Below, in pieces: positions 11,920 through 22,904 of a stretch of 64,000 bases of DNA. Under the pieces are notes generated by a model. That model had not been told where the DNA came from and searched no databases. It worked only from the letters and a program-made list of their open reading frames with translations. The first letter of the stretch is position 1. Each line of letters opens with the position of its first letter. Position numbers and translations under genes: made by a program. The stretch spans positions 62,001 through 126,000 of the forward strand of contig JANDJZ010000119.1 of assembly GCA_027943245.1 (NCBI GenBank), written 5' to 3'. Source of the DNA: Acanthamoeba sp. SK_2022b (taxonomy: Eukaryota; Discosea; Longamoebia; Acanthamoebidae).

Positions 11920-14766
11920 TTATCTGTTGAGAGAGTGGCGCGTAGCGCAATGGTGGCCAACGTCAGCGACTGCGCCGCAGGTAGCCAAGGAAGGGGCACG
12001 TACTTTCGAATGAGTTGCGCTTTTCAGACACCGCAGTGGCGCCGCCGTCCTTCGCCGTATGTGAGACGGACGAGGAAGCGACCTCAGCCGCCTTTGTCTC
12101 ACCTTCGTCGGAGTCCGCTTCCTCTTGGTTGGTCAGCTTAGCCACCAGTTGGCTGATCTCCTTGATCTGTTGGGGGAGTAGAGTCAAAATTGAGTCAGCC
12201 ACCGTTGTTGTGTGATTGTGGAGAAGTACTACGCACGTTCTCTGCTTCGTAGGTGTGGTTGATGAGGGCCGCGCTGGTCCTGCTCTCGACGAAGAAGCGG
12301 AACGTGTGCTCGTCTTCATTTACAAACCATCGCAACACTTGTGCCCACCTCAGGTCGTCCACCACTTCCTATACGTTTGTTGCAACGTCGACGAGCGCAC
12401 AGGGTGACCAGGTGAACGCTTCCACGTCCAGTACATAGGGAGTGCAAACCTCGGTGTACGGCTTGACAGTGCGGATGCCATTGGCGTGAAACACCGCGAC
12501 GAGACTCTCCTTCTCCTTTTCCCTGGGCCGAGAGCGCTTGACATGGTAGCAGCTCAGCCCTGTGCGCAACCGCAAGAAGGTTCTGAGTGAGCGGCACCTT
12601 GTTGTTCGGAGAAAGCGAGAGTGAGGCAGGCCTACCTTGTGTTGCGGGGGAATTGCCAAAGGGCGCAGTAGTCTTGGCCGTGCCCGCGGCGGAGTCGCCC
12701 GCTGTTGGCTTGTCCGCCGGGATGGACATGACGGCCTGCTGTCCACTACGAACGAGCGCGACAGGACCTGAGGTTGCGACGCCGGTGGTGGCGGGCCTGT
12801 CTGCCTGGGCCTGCGCAAGTGGCGCAGTGGGCTTTTCGCCGGTGCGTGGGATGAAGGCCACCTGCGGGTGAGCGGGCGCCGTGCTGGCCGACTTCTCGGA
12901 ATGCGCGGGCGGCGGCGCGCCTACCGTCCTTGATTCTCCCGACATGTGGATAGCCTGGCTCGCAACTGGCGCGGCTGACGACGACGTCGACAGTGAGAAG
13001 GGAGTGGGAACAGCAGGCGATGGCGATGACACGGACGTCAGCGGCGCGTATTCTCGGCTGTCCTTCATAGACTCTTCTTCCACGACCGCCCTCTCGACGC
13101 TGAACTGTTGCTTGAGCAACTTGTCCTTTTCCACCTGCGCTGTGCCATTTTCTTCACTGGCCCGCAACAAGGCCTTGTGCAGCGCCTCCTGAAAAGTGCA
13201 AAGCCGGAGTGAGACCATGGGGAGCACAGAGGGCAATGGCGGAAGGGAGGCGAACCTCCATGTCACCCCTCAGCAGGTCGAGCTGCGTTTTGTATCGGCG
13301 GGCATCGTCTCGCTCCTGCTTCAGAGCCTTCTCCAACTGCCTGACTTTGATTCGTAGTTCTTTTACCTGCAGAGCGCACGGTGGGTAAGTATGATCATTT
13401 CGTAACGAGTTGTGAGGACCCAGGGTGGAGGGGCGTGGACCTCCGCGAGCATCTTCTGGTTGTTGGCTAGGTCGCTCTCGGCCTTGGCTCGCAGGGCTAT
13501 GCTCTCCCGCATGGGCGCCAGCATGTCGTATTTGGCGGGCATAGGGCTCTGTTTTACGCTCCCCGGCATGGCCGGACCGCCTACACCGGGTATGGGCGGC
13601 TCGCGCACCGCCGTCGTTGCTGGTGCAGCTGCCTGGTCCCTCGGATCCCGCAGTGATGTCGCCTCCTTGGGCACCTCTCGCGACTTTCTCCACTCCCTGG
13701 GAAACGGCTCCCGGCTCGTTGAGTCGGTGGGTCGCACGATCATGCTGCCGCCGCCTCTCCCTGCCTTTGCCCGCTGCTCCTTGTCTTCCCCCACTTTCGT
13801 GCCACCGGGCGCGCTTGGTATCGATCCACCCAGGTTCTTCCTCCACACAAGCCGTCGGCTGCCGTCGTCATCGACTTCCTCGTCGGGCGCCACCTCCCGC
13901 AACTTCATTTCATGCCCATCGCTGTTGCTGTTGCTGCTCGCGGTGCTCACGTAGTGCGTGGAGCCCGGTCTCCTCGTCACCGCAGCCGTGCCGACCACGC
14001 GTTCGAGAGCCGTCTCGGGCTTGCTCGAGGCGAGGTCGCGCTTGACGTTGGAAGGCAGCTCGGCGGCATGGATGCTTCGCCTCTTCTCCGTCGATTCGTT
14101 TCTGGTGACCTTGGTCGTGCCTGGCAGTGAGGCCCCGGCAAGGGCCGCCACCGGAGCCGAAACAGTGTCGCCGCCCTTCGTTGGACTGGATCGGGCACCG
14201 TTGGCGGCATCCTTGTCCTTCTCCCTATCCTTGTCCTTCTCCTTTTCCTTCCAGCTCTTCCCCACGGTACCGTGCCGTGGCTTGTCCTTGATGACGGCTT
14301 TGGCCTTGTCCTTGTCCTTATCATCCCTCTCTTCACTCCTCCCCCGCTCTTCGCTGGGCCTCGTCGTACGATCTTCGACGCCCCCCTTAGTGGCTCGCTC
14401 ACCCGCGCTGGCCTTGGGTCTATCGCCCCGTATGTCGTCGCCGCTCTTGGTTCGCTCGTTGATGTTGTTGCCCTTGTTGGCCCGATCCTCGCGCTTGTTC
14501 TTCCCCTCGTCGCTCCCCTTCCTATCCTCGGGCTTGGCCTTTTCCGGCCCCTTGCTTCGCTCATCGCCCCTTGCTTCGCTCCCGCCTCCGCCGACCGAGT
14601 CCCGTCGTGAGTGGTGCGGACGGTCCTCAGATGTTTTCTTCCTGTGCTTGGAGTTCGTAGACGAGTCTTCCCTCATCTCTCCATCCCTACCTCTGTCCCT
14701 CTCCCTTTCTCGTTCTTTGTCCTTCTCCCTTTCCCTCTCCCGGTCTCGCTCCCGAACACTCGTCAT
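11920..14766 (-). CDS. Arg/Glu/Lys-rich coiled-coil protein of unknown function
   Basis: No family is recognised. From ATG 14766 the protein begins with long alternating Arg-Asp/Arg-Glu/Lys runs (14300-14760), of the kind seen in splicing-associated and other nuclear proteins. Disordered Pro/Ser/Lys-rich sequence follows, then a coiled coil (about 13100-13380: VKELRIKVRQLEKALKQERD and on through EEALHKALLRASEENG). An Ala/Pro/Ser/Thr-rich linker (12650-13080) leads to a compact segment (12200-12560) containing NGIRTVKPYTEV, FTWSPCALVDVA and LRWAQVLRWFVNEDEHTF, which looks globular. A second short coiled region (IKEISQLVAKLTNQEE) ends the protein. The last exon and stop are uncertain: one splice choice stops near 11920, another near 11810. 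Nuclear or RNA-related function is a guess from composition only. Confidence 0.6.
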
Positions 14767-15076
14767 TACCTCGTGGAACCGTATGCGACCCAAGTCTGAA
14801 AGCGGCGTCGATGCGAGAGGAGGCCAGTGAGTCTCCCCACGTCACCTGCTGCCTTCGCCTTTGGCTTCGGTCGCCAAAACTGGTTACCCTAGAAAAACGA
14901 CTTTCCTTAGCAAGCGAGTGACACCTTAAGATCCCAACGGTCAGCCCAGGCAACGCTGCATTGTAACCATCTGCACGTACGAAGTAGAGCGAGCGAGAAG
15001 GGCTAGTGCGCGTGTGTATGGCAGGGTTGATTGGCTTCGCAACTTTCTCCTCAGTTGGCCCTCCTTCATTGTAACT

Positions 15077-16047
15077 TCAATCCATCATCATCGCGTCTCC
15101 CCTGTCCTCCTCGAACAAGGAAATACTAGCAAGCTCGTCTTCGACGCCGAGGTGGCCAAACGGGTTGGACGGAGCCGTGAAGGCGAGCGGGGCGAATGGT
15201 TGACGCTGACGCAGAGCGCTGGGAGTGGCATGAAGGGGGGATGGCGAAGCAGCGATAACGGATTTGTAGGCTCGAGCAGACGAGGAAGGGAAAGAAGCGC
15301 TTTCTTTCTCCTGAACGTTGGGGCGGTAAAACGATCGATGGCGAGCGACGCGCGAGAAGATTCGCTCCACCAGCGGAACTTCAAGAACCAGAAGCTGCAC
15401 GATTGAGGTCAGCCGGCTTACGTACACCAGACACTGAGGTGTGTCAGTACCAGTACAACGGAGCAGAGACTGAGCACCGAGTAGACTTCATGGAGGGCTA
15501 CTCTGTCGCTTCGCATGTCAAGCAACGGGATTGCCTGCAGGCAGCATAAAAAGAACTGCACGCACAGCATGAGATTGACTCGCTTGCGGGTAAATGCCCT
15601 ATCCGAGGATTATGAAAGGCGCACCTCTGCAAACAGCTGCGTGGTGTGCTTGTGGGGTGGCCAGACTGCGCTAGGCTTACAGGTGGCTAGCAGCAGGTCG
15701 AGCGGAAAGAGGGAAAGCGCCAGGTAGCATAGCACATCACTAAGTAGACGAGGACAGGAGAGCAGATGGAGGACCAATCTCTCTGCCAGCAGCCGGTCCT
15801 CCTGCTGCTCATGTTCTTCGTTGGCGACAGAGGCCACGTACAGCCGCTCTGGAAAAGAGGGGAAGAGAGAGAGAGAGAGAAGCTGAGCTTAGGCGCTCAC
15901 GATTTCGGGTTGAGACGCCGTACCAGCGAGCAGAACCAGCAACACAACCAAAGACAATATTCTGTAGAGTCGGAGTGCTCGACTTAGCGATTGGAATATC
16001 TGCTTACTCGTGCGCACCTGGTGATAGAACGAGAGAGAGAGAGAGAG

Positions 16048-16097
<50 letters not shown>

Positions 16098-17432
16098 GAA
16101 CGTGATATGAATCGTAGTGCAGACAAAACAGCGTACCACGTGGCCATACCTTGCGAATATTGTTCTTGGCAGAGTCGGCAATGCGCTTGGTGATAGATAT
16201 GTGCTCGACCACTTTGTGCTTTCGCTCCAGCTCTGCGGCAACGCCCTCGGAGCACTGGCTGCAGAGCGCGTACACCCTGTCGAGGTGCTTCTTGAGAACT
16301 TCAAGTTCTCTGTCTTCGTTCCTCTGCGCAGTGAAGACACAACAGGGTTGGTCAACACAACTTGGTCGTTAAACCATCGAGACGTTAAAACGATAGACTA
16401 TAGACAAAACCTTGTCTTGTGGCACAAACGATGAAAGCTGCTGTAGCCATAGAGTCTGATTGATTTGACATCGTTCGCCTGCAGAGTGGTAGAAGTTCAG
16501 AAGGGTCGATCTTCCCAGACGTGTTGTAAGGAGATTGCGGGCACGAACACAGGACGTTGTGTGGCGACACCGTGTCTCGCGTAACGGAGAAGTAGGAGGC
16601 GCCAGGGTTCACCATGTCTGCGGTGAGGCCGGTTGAAAGTGAGCGCTCAGGATACTCAGTGATGCAAAATGGCAAATCAAAGAGAGCGCACCTCTAGGAG
16701 GGATATGATTGTTGAGGGTCTCGTCGTACATCTCATGAGGTACGGTGCGATAGTCTCCTTCCTGCAGTGTACATGCCACGACGCTCGAGCTAAGATGCAG
16801 AACAGCATGAGGTAGCTCATAAAGACGAAAGGAAAGAAGACTCCTGCGGAACGGGTACCTCGTTGAAGCCGACGTTGAGAGCGTCGCAGTTGATGCAGGC
16901 CCAACGATCCTTGTGCACCTCGAGCACAGCCTGGTCGCGGCAGCAATACCAGCAGTTCATTTTGATTGTGCGAGGTCCTCGCGCAACCTTCCGTGCTCTG
17001 CGTAAGAGGTGGTCAGGAAAATCTCTGCATTCTCAAGTTTACCTCGTCCCCGTTGTACCTTCGCCTTGCGCTCAGGTGGATGAGAAGAAAGGCAAAGACA
17101 AGACAGAAAAAGGCAGAAACGAGGCCGAAGTAGTGATTCTCAACCAATGCCCACAGGAACGCCCGGGCATCTTCGAAGGCGGAGGATTCTTGGGCAACAT
17201 ATGGGGGAGATAGGAAATCCTCAAGATTGATGTCTCCCTCTCCAGGTGTAGTGGTAGCACAAGCGGTTGCCACAACCGCCACGAACGGGGAATCGGTCGT
17301 CACTGCACATGCCGGCATCTGTATTGTGCATCCGGAAAGAGCAGCTCGCGAGCCAAAGGCTTGTGTGCGTCTCGTTAAGGTGGCGTCCACGCTGTATTGC
17401 GTTTCTGGTTCTGATCGGGGCTGGCCGCTCAT
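15077..17432 (-). CDS. Ima1/TMEM201(SAMP1)-type inner nuclear membrane protein
   Basis: The first exon (ATG 17432) ends with a transmembrane helix (SAFFCLVFAFLLIHL) followed by basic residues. Splicing phase 0 into the exon before 16960 gives a short linker and then the Ima1 N-terminal zinc module, NCWYCCRDQ ... RWACINCDALN, a CxxC ... CxxC pair. Human TMEM201 has the same order: one helix, then a CWxC ... WxCPxC finger. Further exons give a region with CITEYPERS, then the conserved VLKKHLDRVYALCSQC helix with a third CxxC. More membrane segments follow (YRILSLVVLLVLLAG near 15930; MLCVQFFLCCLQAIPLL near 15510), then a Ser/Pro tail. The family sits in the inner nuclear envelope and links to LINC complexes, lamina or heterochromatin. 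Intron (CT)n(CA)n repeats precede one acceptor. Exact C-terminal frame is uncertain. Confidence 0.72.
16030..16093. repeat. Compound (GA)n(GT)n microsatellite in an intron
   Basis: About 20 bp of GA followed directly by about 43 bp of GT. On the coding strand of the Ima1-type gene it reads (AC)n(TC)n and lies just upstream of a CAG acceptor, so the CT part can serve as the polypyrimidine tract. Confidence 0.95.
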
Positions 17433-17458
17433 TTAGCACGCACAACAGCCCGATAAAG

Positions 17459-18695
17459 ATGGGGATAGTTTTCTGTACGTCAGCAAGCAGCGTCTTCTGC
17501 TGTCCTGTTGGCTCACAACGTTGGGGGGGGGGGCATAGCGTCATGCTGCGATACAGGCACAGAGCTTGAGCGGCATGCAGAGGAGCGGCAGCCTCTCCGG
17601 GCAGCGGGCCTACGAGAACAGAACTCGCCATTGTTGGCGTCACTCGCCGAGGTTCGACAGGCAGCGGCACTAAAGAACGGGTCCGCTCGCGAGGCGCACG
17701 CCTTCGCCAACTCGCTTGTCACCATCTCCCGCGACGCACCAGGCCTCCTCGACAGCGCGCTTGATGACCGAAGTCGCCTCTTCTCTGACGCTGCCAAGTA
17801 CCTGGACTTTGCCATTCAGGTTAGGACAACAACTGGTGCAACGGTTGCTGTCCGGCATTGCTCATCGTACCATACCTGGATGATTTTGTGCCGCCACCAG
17901 GCCGAGGCAGCGTTTGGTGGGAGCCAGTGGCGCGAGACACTCTACTTGGACAAGGCCGAGCTCTTGTGGTTCGATGGTACGTTCGCCTTGTGCACGTGCA
18001 CCACTCCCTGGGCAACGATCCTAGCCTGCGGTTTTTCTCCAGGCAAACACGAAGCGGCCTTCAAGGAGTACAGAGCCTGTCTCAGAGACGACATCAACGA
18101 AAGGGTGATTGACGCGTGGTTCCCCAAGCTGCGAGAGCTCGACCGGGAGAACGAGATAGACAAGATATGCAAAGAGATGTACCCCAGGTACGCAGATGCT
18201 AATTGCCCTGGAACCGCATCCCCACACGCACACTCTCCATCGATTGTGAGGCTCACCGCGCGAGTCTTGCTTGAAAACAGGGCTAAGGACAAGGCTCAGC
18301 AGGAACTGCTTTTGCACTCATTCTATCAGTACACCACGCTCTCCCACAAGGCGGCCTACGAATGGGCCGACCCCAAGGTGCGTCGCCTTCGTTGCACAGC
18401 TTTGTGTAACCATCAAGCTGGCGAGTCACACTTGTGTGGGCACTTCGCACATGCTCAGGAGGTAGACAGGTTTGTGGCGATGGAGAAGAGCATGGGGCGA
18501 GGGAGAGACACCCTGCGCAGACGAACAGCGATGCCCGCTGACAACACTCTCGCGGCGGAAGAGCGCGAGGAGGACCTCGACGCCGACGAAGAGGAGAAGC
18601 AGCAAAGGGAACATGAAGAGCGGCTTCTCAAGACACGACTCATGGCCCCGCCAGCTCTGGTCCTTCCGCCGGGCCTGACGGCGGGCAAGAGCTGA
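17459..18695 (+). CDS. Orphan soluble protein, possibly helical-repeat
   Basis: No family is recognised. A proposed tiny first exon 17459-17474 (ATGGGGATAGTTTTCT, donor GTACGT) joins to an acceptor before 17557 and gives MGIVFCTELERHAEERQ in the same frame as the long downstream reading. Later exons encode amphipathic helices: NSLVTISRDAPGLLDSALDD, then EAAFGGSQWRETLYLDKAELLWFD, then KHEAAFKEYRACLRDDINER. The Trp/Tyr spacing in the middle resembles TPR-like helical hairpins, but no TPR consensus is clear. The tail (18530-18690) is acidic coiled sequence rich in Glu and Asp ending in ALVLPPGLTAGKS. The start lies only 26 bp from the divergent start at 17432, so the promoter must be shared or overlap the neighbour. 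Expression and start need RNA support. Confidence 0.6.
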
Positions 18696-18786
18696 GCTCT
18701 TGTAATAATTTTCAAAGAAACACGCAACGTTACAAATACAATTTTTCGTTCTAGAAAGAACGCAGCTGCAAGAGAAAGCTCTGGTG

Positions 18787-21527
18787 ATGGGTGTTGTGGG
18801 CCTTCACGTGTGGCTGCGTGGGCATTTTGCGTCGTGCTTCACCCGCCACAGGTGGCGGCAGACCAAGCCCGCGGCGCACGGAGAGGCGACGGAGTGGGAC
18901 TGCGTGGAGGGGGTGGGGGTGGACCTGGGCGGCGAGCTGCATCGTTTGTGTCTGCAGCCTTCAGGCACGCATGAGCTGTTCTTCTTCCAGCGCCTCTATG
19001 AACGGCTCGACACCATCCTTCTGCGCCTCCGTCCCCTTCGCTCCGTCGTACTTGCCGTTGATGGCCCCGGTACACCAAAATTCTTCTTTGTTATTATTTT
19101 TAATCTTTATTATTTTTATACATTTTTTTGTTTGCTCTGGTTCGCCTGCAGGCCCGGCAGCCAAGTGGGCAGAGCAGAGACGCCGACGTATGCGGGTACG
19201 CTTTTTTCCTCCAGACAGGTCATGCGTGACTGGCCTAACAGAGGAATCCAGGGCAGCAGCGGGAACAGGCGCACGGAAAGGATGGGCATCGACCCACTGC
19301 AGCTCACGCCAGGCACTGTCTTCATGGAACAGGCACCCTCCCTTATTACCTACCATCAACGCAGTGAGCGCGTGGCTATGCCTGACCGGTCACGGATCAT
19401 CAGATACGCGAGGCGCTGTGCCACTATGCGTGCGAGCGCCTGCTCGCGGTGCCTCGGCTCCACGATATCCGCTTCACCATCTCCCCAGCCACAGCTCCTG
19501 GTACCGCCCGGACACCGCAATAACAGCTCAAGTCACACCAACAGCTCAAGCCCTGACCACGGTGCCCTGCAGGCGAAGCTGAGCTGAAGCTTGCAGAGAT
19601 CCTCGGCCATGAACAAACGGAGAGTGCCCACGACGGCTCAGGCAGGCGACATTACATGATCGTAAGTGACGATTCTGATCTCGTGCTGATCGGTACAATA
19701 ACCGTCTTCGCCACTGTAGCCAACTGCTTCAGTCAGGCTGACCTCGTTATACACACAGCCCTGTGCATGGCCAGCGTGCACCAGGCCGACGTATCAGTCT
19801 TGATGAGGTGCTCCTCCGACCAGGAAGACTTCACGAGGTTCGCCACAGCCGCCTTCTTCGAGCGGCTGCGCAGGTCGTTTCCTCGCGACCCGCCCGAGCG
19901 CATCGCACTGGACTTTGTCTTCCTCGTGCTCCTCACAGGCAACGACTACCTCCCCTGCCTCGACAAGTGCGTCTCCTCCAGCCTGATCTTCTCCCAGACC
20001 TTCGTGTCCTTGTGTCTCCCCTTGGTTGCGTAACTAACGAAGAACGGCATGCCCGCGCAGGGCCAAGCTCGAGAACCTCTGGCGCACATACCGCGCGCTG
20101 AAGGGTGGCGATCTGGCAAGCGACGACGCGGGGCCAACGGAGCACGTCGGCCGCTACTTGTACGACCCGGCGAGCCGCGCTATCGATCCAGCCTTCTTGG
20201 CGACGTTCCTGCTCCGCAACCCGTCCCTCTTTCCGGCCTCGACGCCGCTCGGCGATGAAGACAGCGAAGACGAGCGCACGACCAATGACGACGAGGAGGA
20301 GAGCGAAAGCGATAAGATAGACGAAATGAAGGAGTCACAGCCGGCGCGAGTCCAGCCAGGCCAGGCGGTGAGGGAGCTGGTCTCGCCCTCAGTGGACACG
20401 TACATCCACGGCCTCGAGTGGAACATGCGCATGTACCTTGACTTTCGGTAAGCGTCGCTTCCCTCGCCCCCGGCGTGAATGTATTCGCCTCACTCTTCCT
20501 TCCGGGACTGCCCGCAGGTGCCCCGACTACGATTACTTCTATCCAAGCTGGGACGCCCCGTCTCCCCGAGCGCTGGTCGCGCGCTTGCAGAGCGTGGCCA
20601 GGGCCAGGGCCAGGGTGCGCGCTTGCATTTCGACCAGCGCGACGTCACCATCGGCAGCGACCGTGCAGGACCCGCCGCATCGCGCGGCCGCTTCCCTGCC
20701 ACTTCTGCCCTATCAGTTTTGCCTGGCCCTCATGCCTTCCTGGGTGCGCACCTTCTTGCTCCTTGCCGAGACACGAGCGCGGTCTCCCTAACTCACAGTA
20801 CACCGACAGGGCAGGGAATACCTCCCCGAAGCCTTGCAGCCCCAGTGCGAAGTGTGCGACGACACTGAGAGCGGTGAGGCTCCTCCCTCACACCGGAGAG
20901 GCGTACCTCCATTGTGTTAACTCACCAGTTGCACGCTTGGCGTGTGCAGGCGCGTTGTTCATGAACCCCGCTGACCTCGTCAACGCTAGGCTATTGCTTG
21001 TGCGAGAGCTGGAGCGCACATATTCACTAACTCCCGCGACCGCCATCGCCGCCACACATGACGCCGCGTCGTCGTTGCCAGCCTCCGCTCTCTTCACGGC
21101 CCTGGAGGCACGGACTTTGGCCTTTGCTCCACACTTCTTCTACGAGCGATGGGCGAGGAGAGCACGAACAGAGGCCAGGCCACGAACGCCAACGAAGCGC
21201 CAGCGAGAAAGAGAGCCGAGCGAAGTGGACGAGTTTGGGCGAGATATCGCCCTGCGCACACAAAAGCGAAGGAAAGCGGCCGAGAAGGAAAGGGGCAGGC
21301 CAAAACAAAAGAGGGTGACAAAGGAGCGGGACGAGGAGCCCGCCAAGAGAGAGCATACAAGCGAGATCGAGGCGGGAGGGCCACAACGTCCGGAGGAGCG
21401 GAGGCGAGGAACGGCAATCGACGAAGGCTTCAGCATCGAGACGCCGATTGGAATGACCGCCCTCCCACCCGATGATTTGCCTCTGCTTCGGTACGGCATC
21501 GTTAATCAAAAACACCTGCAGACTTGA
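18787..21527 (+). CDS. Divergent XRN-family 5'-3' exoribonuclease
   Basis: Start MGVVGLHVWLRGHF matches the MGVPxxxxWL start of XRN nucleases. In order the exons show VGVDLGGELHRLC, SVVLAVDGPAAKWAEQRRRRM, LTPGTVFME, the metal-binding pair GEAELKL (about 19573) and MIVSDDSDLVLIG (about 19655), then FLVLLTGNDYLPCL (about 19925). After an acidic linker comes YIHGLEWNMRMYLDFRCPDY, matching the XRN segment after the nuclease core, and PLLPYQFCLALMP. These define the CR1 and CR2 regions. The family degrades 5'-monophosphate RNA processively in cytoplasm (XRN1) or nucleus (XRN2/Rat1). This copy is compact, lacks the long XRN1 tail and ends in a Lys/Arg-rich region that could be a nuclear signal (inference). 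Several motif residues differ from canonical ones, for example the second Gly-x-Glu box is GEAE. Confidence 0.78.
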
Positions 21528-21726
21528 CGAGACACGACTTGACGAGACCCGCTACAGCGGTTACAATGCTACACGTTTATTATGTGCTCGGTGAACAGGG
21601 TTTTTTGCTTAAGAAAATACATAGAAACCAAAGAGCAGAAAAGAGACCGCCGAACACCTGTTGCTCTGGCCTACGATGGCGCATCTTCTCCTTGCAGAAA
21701 CGAAAGCAGTCAGAACAACGTAGCCG

Positions 21727-22796
21727 ATGTCGTCGGTCTCCAAGAGCAGCGGAGAACGAAACACGAGGGTGAATCGGGGTGGCTCCGCACGGATACAGGG
21801 TGGTTGGTCGAGTGGAGCACCTCAGCCCAGGCGTCCCAAGGCAAAGAAGAAAGAAAAAGAGGAAGACGAGGGGACAGTGAGCAAAGTGTCCTACGTACCT
21901 ACGGAGGAGCGAACAGAGGCGAGAGAGGGCACGATCTCTGTAGACGACACCGTCGTGCTACGTGACGGCGTTGTGCTGCTGCGCAAAGCCTTCGGGCTGG
22001 AGGAGCAGCAGCGATGGGTTGACATGTGCATCGAACATGGCACAGGCCAGGTAGAGGGCGTCTACTCCTTTTATGATGGAGAGATAAGTCGCGAGCTAGG
22101 CTACGTTGATCCATCGGTACAGCCGTCTTATTCCACCGCTGCCTCAACTCCAGCACCGGCAGCTGCGTCCAAGCAGCCCAAGAAGCTCAACTTGATGAAT
22201 AAGGCCCGCATCAACGTGCCCATCGCCCTGCACCCGCCTCAGTTCACTGCCGTGGCCCAGGAGCTCGTGCGCATCGCCCACGAGCGCTGCCCCTCCATTC
22301 CTTGCCTCGACAATCCCAACACCTGCCGCATCAACTATTACACTAACCGCGGCAAGATCGGGTTCGCCCAACCGCGCCTAAACTCTCCTGTGGGACTCTC
22401 GGGCTTCCTGCTAATTTCCTTGCATGGACTGCAGGTGGCACTTTGACCGGGTGCCTGGGTTGCCCATGGAGGAGCAGCGCAACATCACCGATCCTGTGAT
22501 CTCCATGTCCTTTGGCAACAGCGCTGAGTTCCAGTTCAAGGCCAACATGGACGACCCCACTGAGAGCGTCATCCTCGAGTCAGGCGACGTACACACTCCC
22601 CCAATGTGCCTGTCCACAGATCGTTGGTTGAGTAGTCTTGCCGTGCGGACGTGGCTATCAGGTGATCATCTTTGGTGGCCCTTCTCGCATGATTTTCCAC
22701 ACGGTCCCGCGCATAATCAAGCACACAACGCCCAAGGGACTGGACCTGGGGCAGTTCGGGCCGGGCAGGTTCAACGTGGGCTATTACTACAACTGA
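21727..22796 (+). CDS. AlkB-like 2-oxoglutarate/Fe(II) dioxygenase
   Basis: The exons join(21727..22361,22435..22588,22662..22796) keep frame. A disordered basic N-terminus of about 70 residues precedes the double-stranded beta-helix domain. TCRINYYTNRGKIGWHFDRV holds the iron-binding His-x-Asp (the splice at 22361/22435 creates GWHFD). SVILESGDVIIFGG and SRMIFHTVPRI supply the distal His. GRFNVGYYYN at the C-terminus matches the Arg-x-Asn ... 2-oxoglutarate-binding end of AlkB proteins. AlkB enzymes oxidatively remove methyl groups from nucleic acid or protein. Substrate cannot be told from sequence; the short form is closest in layout to general AlkB-like plant and protist members. It follows the exonuclease gene on the same strand, 200 bp away, with separate transcription assumed. 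Confidence 0.85.
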
Positions 22797-22904
22797 CGGC
22801 TGGCGGATGGACGAGAGCTAGAAGGTGGCAATGCTGTTGTATTTGTCCTGCAACCAAAACGAACAGACTCGCACCACCACCGCAGAGGGAGAGAAGAGGG
22901 GAAC

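Noticed and set aside
13958..14830. Long plus-strand ORF of 290 codons, Ser/Leu-rich
   Set aside because: It is the antisense shadow of the Arg/Glu-rich exon; CTC/TCC runs mirror GAG/GGA codons, and no domain is seen.
15984..16358. Apparent (TH)n/(SL)n repeat protein
   Set aside because: Product of reading the (GA)(GT) microsatellite in an intron.
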